Positions 61,993 through 64,000 of a stretch of DNA of 64,000 nt are shown here, one piece after another. Location of the stretch: the NCBI RefSeq assembly GCF_030418125.1, contig NZ_JAUHTR010000013.1, positions 42,947-106,946 of the forward strand. Direction: 5' to 3'. Source of the stretch: Fictibacillus fluitans (GTDB taxonomy: Bacteria > Bacillota > Bacilli > Bacillales > Fictibacillaceae). Numbering within the stretch: position 1 is the first letter of the stretch; every line of letters starts with the position of its first letter. The translations under genes and the position numbers were made by a program. The notes beneath the pieces are model-generated. The model did not search any database. It saw nothing but the letters and a program-made list of their open reading frames with translations, and was not told where the DNA came from.

Positions 61993-62031
61993 GAGGAGAC
62001 GCTTGTGAAGTGAAAAGCGGCTCCTCTTTTA
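61990..62031. terminator. Bidirectional terminator between the two gerP-like groups
   Basis: AAGAGGAG (61991-61998) pairs with CTCCTCTT (62021-62028), with GCTT/AAGC inside. Serves the convergent groups. Confidence 0.75.
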
Positions 62032-62334
62032 TTCCTTGCTGTTGTTCTGACTCTCAGGCTTATTTTTAGTTTTGTCGCTTCCATCATCCTTATCGTCGTC
62101 ACCGTTTTCCAGAATTTTAGTACAGGTGTCGATCAAGTCATTGTCGTACAGCACATTGATGTTTCCTGTTGAAAAATTACCTGAACCCAATACATTCCCT
62201 GCACCGGAATTAAGTTTATTCACAGAGTTCCAATAAAGCTGCGTGTTGGATCCCACAAAAATACCAGAGTTAGCCGCAATGACGTTCACATTAATGGAAT
62301 TAAACAGCACATTCATTTTGGATGATTTCCCCAT
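62029..62334 (-). CDS. GerPA/PF-like small spore protein with acidic tail
   Basis: 101 residues, GGGGGAG before the ATG. Core ANSGIFVGSNTQLYW, NSGAGNVLGSGN, INVLYDNDLIDT matches the GerP pattern. It has a long Asp/Lys/Asn-rich tail (ENGDDDKDDGSDKTKNK). It follows the other minus-strand GerP-like gene by 8 bases, same operon. The G-N-N / D-N-D pattern is closer to its partner than to the plus-strand trio. Confidence 0.6.
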   Translation of the reverse strand: MGKSSKMNVLFNSINVNVIAANSGIFVGSNTQLYWNSVNKLNSGAGNVLGSGNFSTGNINVLYDNDLIDTCTKILENGDDDKDDGSDKTKNKPESQNNSKE

Positions 62335-62342
62335 GGCTCCCC

Positions 62343-62588
62343 CTAAATTTGTGAAGTTGGCTGAGGGTTTCCAAATTCTGGCTGAGCAACAGGAGTATCC
62401 GTTACATCATTATCAAACACGGTGTTCAAGTTTCCGGCTGTAAATGAAATGCCTATCTGTGCGCCGTTTCCATGGTTGATCTTAACAATTGCCGTCCAGT
62501 CCGGCTGATTGTTCTGACCCGCCGCCACTGCGGCATTTCCTTCCTGGTTGTTAATATTAATCTGGTTGAATACAACTGAAACAGGCAT
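62343..62588 (-). CDS. GerPA/PF-like small spore protein
   Basis: 81 residues, GCGGAGG before the ATG. Begins MPVSVVFNQININNQEGN. Core AAGQNNQPDWTAIVK, HGNGAQIGISFTAGN, LNTVFDNDVTDTP, the last part matching the D-x-D-x-x-D end of GerP family proteins. First gene of a two-gene minus-strand operon. Function in spore coat permeability is inferred from family resemblance. Confidence 0.6.
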   Translation of the reverse strand: MPVSVVFNQININNQEGNAAVAAGQNNQPDWTAIVKINHGNGAQIGISFTAGNLNTVFDNDVTDTPVAQPEFGNPQPTSQI

Positions 62589-62681
62589 AAGCAGCCTCCG
62601 CTATCCTTGACGTTTTTTAAACTCTTCAATCTAGGATAGCTTATTCCTAAAAAATAAATCTGTGCCTTTTTAAAAAACGTA

Positions 62682-62710
62682 TTTACGAACACATGTTCTT
62701 GTGTTATTCT
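62682..62710 (+). promoter_or_regulatory. LexA-box promoter of a small transcript
   Basis: TTTACG (-35, 62682-62687), 17 bases, TATTCT (-10, 62705-62710). CGAACACATGTTCT (62686-62699) lies in the spacer and matches the Bacillus LexA consensus CGAAC-N4-GTTCG at 9 of 10 fixed positions. Confidence 0.6.
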
Positions 62711-62716
62711 TTAAAA

Positions 62717-62792
62717 GAAGGCGCGGATGGTAGCCGCACCTCCCCCGAATAACTCTCTTTGGCCAGTTGTTACCTAGCTGGCCGCTTTTTTT
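62717..62792 (+). ncRNA. Candidate SOS-induced small RNA with C-rich loop
   Basis: About 75 bases from the LexA promoter to a terminator (GGCCAG 62761-62766 with CTGGCC 62778-62783, then T-run). A 5' hairpin GCGG...CCGC is followed by an unpaired CTCCCCC stretch, the kind of C-rich region that pairs with Shine-Dalgarno sequences in FsrA/RoxS-type RNAs. A 16-codon ORF (62727-62777, MVAAPPPNNSLWPVVT) with AGAAGG upstream overlaps it, so a peptide or dual-function RNA is also possible. Confidence 0.45.
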
Positions 62793-62833
62793 TATTTTGA
62801 TGAAACAAACAGCCACATTAAGCGGACAAACAT

Positions 62834-62861
62834 AAAAAAGCACCGCTAAGCAATGCTTTTT
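62834..62861. terminator. Terminator downstream of the 34-codon ORF
   Basis: AAAAAGCA and TGCTTTTT form a stem with T-runs in both directions. It lies 50 bases past the small ORF's stop codon on the minus strand. Confidence 0.6.
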
Positions 62862-62912
62862 AATAGATAAATCATATATTTTTCTTAGACTGTATGTAAC
62901 AAACAAGAGTGA

Positions 62913-63017
62913 CTAGCGCTGAAGATTAGAAGTAACCAATTGGGATAAGTAATCATTCAAGTCAAATTTTTCACCTTTAACGAATTCAATGATTTCAACT
63001 TTTGTATTATTTAGCAT
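62913..63017 (-). CDS. 34-residue hypothetical peptide next to an IS end
   Basis: ORF starting MLNNTKVEIIEFVKGEKFD, with a strong AAAGGAGATG ribosome site 6-12 bases upstream and a terminator 50 bases downstream. The composition (acidic, hydrophobic, no Cys, ending SNLQR) could fit a leader or signalling peptide, but no family was recognised. The IS1182-type element lies about 120 bases upstream and may have separated it from former partners. Confidence 0.45.
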   Translation of the reverse strand: MLNNTKVEIIEFVKGEKFDLNDYLSQLVTSNLQR

Positions 63018-63126
63018 CTCGTTTCATCTCCTTTAAAGGTATTGTGAATATAATATACCCGTCTATTAAATTTATAATCTACTTTTTGAAAATTAACACA
63101 ATATTCTTTTTCGTCTTTTCTCAAAA

Positions 63127-64000
63127 CTAAAAAAACGGGGCTGTCCAATAAGTCCCTAAAATGAACGCAGGACGGAAAAACGATAAGTTTTTCCGTCCTG
63201 CTTTTCTTGTTTGTTCTTTTTTTCTGAAAGTAGTCAGGCGGATGCCTGCTACTTTCAGAAGGTTGTGGGCTAATGCCACAATCCCGAACTCTACATGTAC
63301 CTTGTCCAGTCCCCGTAAGGACCACCTGCGAAACGACCGATTGCCCTTGATGTGACCAAAAACGCTTTCCACTTCGACTTTGCGTCGGGCATAGATTGCG
63401 GTTTTTTCCTCACATTCAAGGGCGGCTTTTGCTTTGGCCTTCATTTCTTCATAGATCGTGTTCCAATGCACCTGGCGGTTCCCTTTCGCTTTGGTACACT
63501 TGGTTTTAAACGGGCAATCCGTACAATCTTCGCATTCATAAATTTTGAAGCTTTGTTCCAGACCGGATCGGTTCTTTTTCTTAAGGTATTTCTTGAACGG
63601 CACTCTTCTGCCATTGGGACAGATAAACCAATCATCGAGTTCCTCATAGACCCAGTTCTTTGCGTTTTTGATATCGTTTTTATAGCTTCGGCTTTGTTCC
63701 TTCAAATAGCTCCCATAGGGTATCAGAAAATGAAATCGCGGTTCTGTTTCTTCTCCGAGCGCATACAAATAGTTCTCTTCACTGCCATAACCGGCATCCG
63801 CAATGACGGTTTTCGGCATCGGTAAAGAAGACGCGGCCAGTTTCTCCAGGTGAGGAATGAAACACCGCGTGTCTGTCGGGCGTTGATGAATCGAATAAAA
63901 CAAAACAAATTGGTTCTCTGTCGCCATTTGTACGTTATAACCGGGTTTTAGCTGACCGTTCTTCATATGGTCTTCTTTCATACGCATAAAGGTGGCGTCC
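63127..64000 (-). CDS. IS1182-family transposase, N-terminus beyond window edge
   Basis: An open frame of 291 codons from the right edge to TAG 63127. IS1182-type DDE transposase C-terminal part: GYNVQMATENQFVLFYSIHQ, second catalytic Asp in VIADAGYGSEENY, Cys-rich CEDCTDCPFKTKCTK insert, and the catalytic Glu region RRKVEVESVFGHIKGNR. RRWSLRGLDKVHVEFGIVALAHNLLK is the family C-terminal block. The last codons (TYWTAPFF) read through the presumed terminal inverted repeat and the stop codon lies about 8 bases outside it. The first catalytic Asp lies outside the window. Confidence 0.9.
   Translation of the reverse strand, partial: DATFMRMKEDHMKNGQLKPGYNVQMATENQFVLFYSIHQRPTDTRCFIPHLEKLAASSLPMPKTVIADAGYGSEENYLYALGEETEPRFHFLIPYGSYLKEQSRSYKNDIKNAKNWVYEELDDWFICPNGRRVPFKKYLKKKNRSGLEQSFKIYECEDCTDCPFKTKCTKAKGNRQVHWNTIYEEMKAKAKAALECEEKTAIYARRKVEVESVFGHIKGNRSFRRWSLRGLDKVHVEFGIVALAHNLLKVAGIRLTTFRKKEQTRKAGRKNLSFFRPAFILGTYWTAPFF
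63137..64000 (-). mobile_element. IS1182-family insertion sequence, one end only
   Basis: The element's 3' end is taken as GGGGCTGTCCAATAAGTCC starting at 63137, a typical IS1182-family terminus. The other end and any target duplication are beyond the window. Confidence 0.75.

Overview
The window looks like chromosome of an aerobic, spore-forming Bacillaceae (Bacillus/Fictibacillus-like; genus assigned by feel, not by search). Signs are strong AGGAGG-type ribosome binding sites with frequent GTG/TTG starts, GerP-, Spo0M- and YpzG-like sporulation proteins, a PerR/KatA pair, a sigma-B-type promoter before katE, LexA-type and cre-like sites, and many close relatives of B. subtilis proteins (KatA, KatE, BglC, GmuD, GmuR, YrhE/YrhD, YkvR). 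Base composition is mid-40s % GC by eye, except for an AT-rich patch at about 37.0-38.4 kb. No tRNA, rRNA, CRISPR array or prophage was seen.

Layout. 1-9.5 kb: a secreted lamin-tail protein (cut by the left edge), an MFS transporter with an overlapping TIM-barrel isomerase, a HAD phosphatase, an orphan GlpP-like antiterminator, a lipoprotein glycoside hydrolase, an amino-acid permease and an SDR. 9.6-14.0 kb: a cytosolic formate dehydrogenase operon with a long structured leader. 14.2-32.9 kb: a glucomannan/beta-glucoside island with a secreted GH26 mannanase, an aldo/keto reductase, two phospho-specific GH1 enzymes, a sugar ABC importer without its own ATPase, a ROK kinase, a CE7 esterase, and LacI and GmuR-type regulators with matching operator-like sites. 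A heterodimeric ABC exporter and a Bacillaceae intergenic repeat sit inside it. 33-37 kb: potABCD. 37-41 kb: an AT-rich beta-lactamase-like protein, a decayed alpha/beta hydrolase and an M14 carboxypeptidase. 41-49.9 kb: a phosphodiesterase, an Atg22-like MFS protein, several tiny genes (YpzG, a truncated deoxyribosyltransferase, an Arg/Ser-rich protein), DUF4363/DUF421, a CoA-transferase, a LytTR regulator, a FrnE-like DsbA protein and a thioesterase.

50-60 kb is an oxidative-stress and molybdoenzyme block: KatE (apparently using an ATT start codon), xanthine dehydrogenase plus XdhC, a yybP-ykoY manganese riboswitch in front of a half-size Spo0M arrestin, a tiny zinc-ribbon protein, a PerR-type repressor, and KatA behind two PerR boxes. 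60-62.6 kb is a spore cluster (Hsp20, a GerT-like protein, and five GerP-like proteins in two convergent groups). 62.6-64 kb holds a putative LexA-controlled small RNA, a 34-codon ORF and an IS1182-family transposase cut by the right edge.

How the genes work together. The sugar island can be read as one pathway: mannanase outside the cell, ABC import, intracellular deacetylation, phosphorylation by the ROK kinase, then cleavage by 6-phospho-beta-glucosidases. This replaces the PTS entry used by the B. subtilis gmu operon. The most novel-looking signals are the Mn2+ riboswitch/mini-Spo0M pair, the ATT-initiated katE, the LexA-box small RNA, and two intergenic arrays with a period of about 21 bp.
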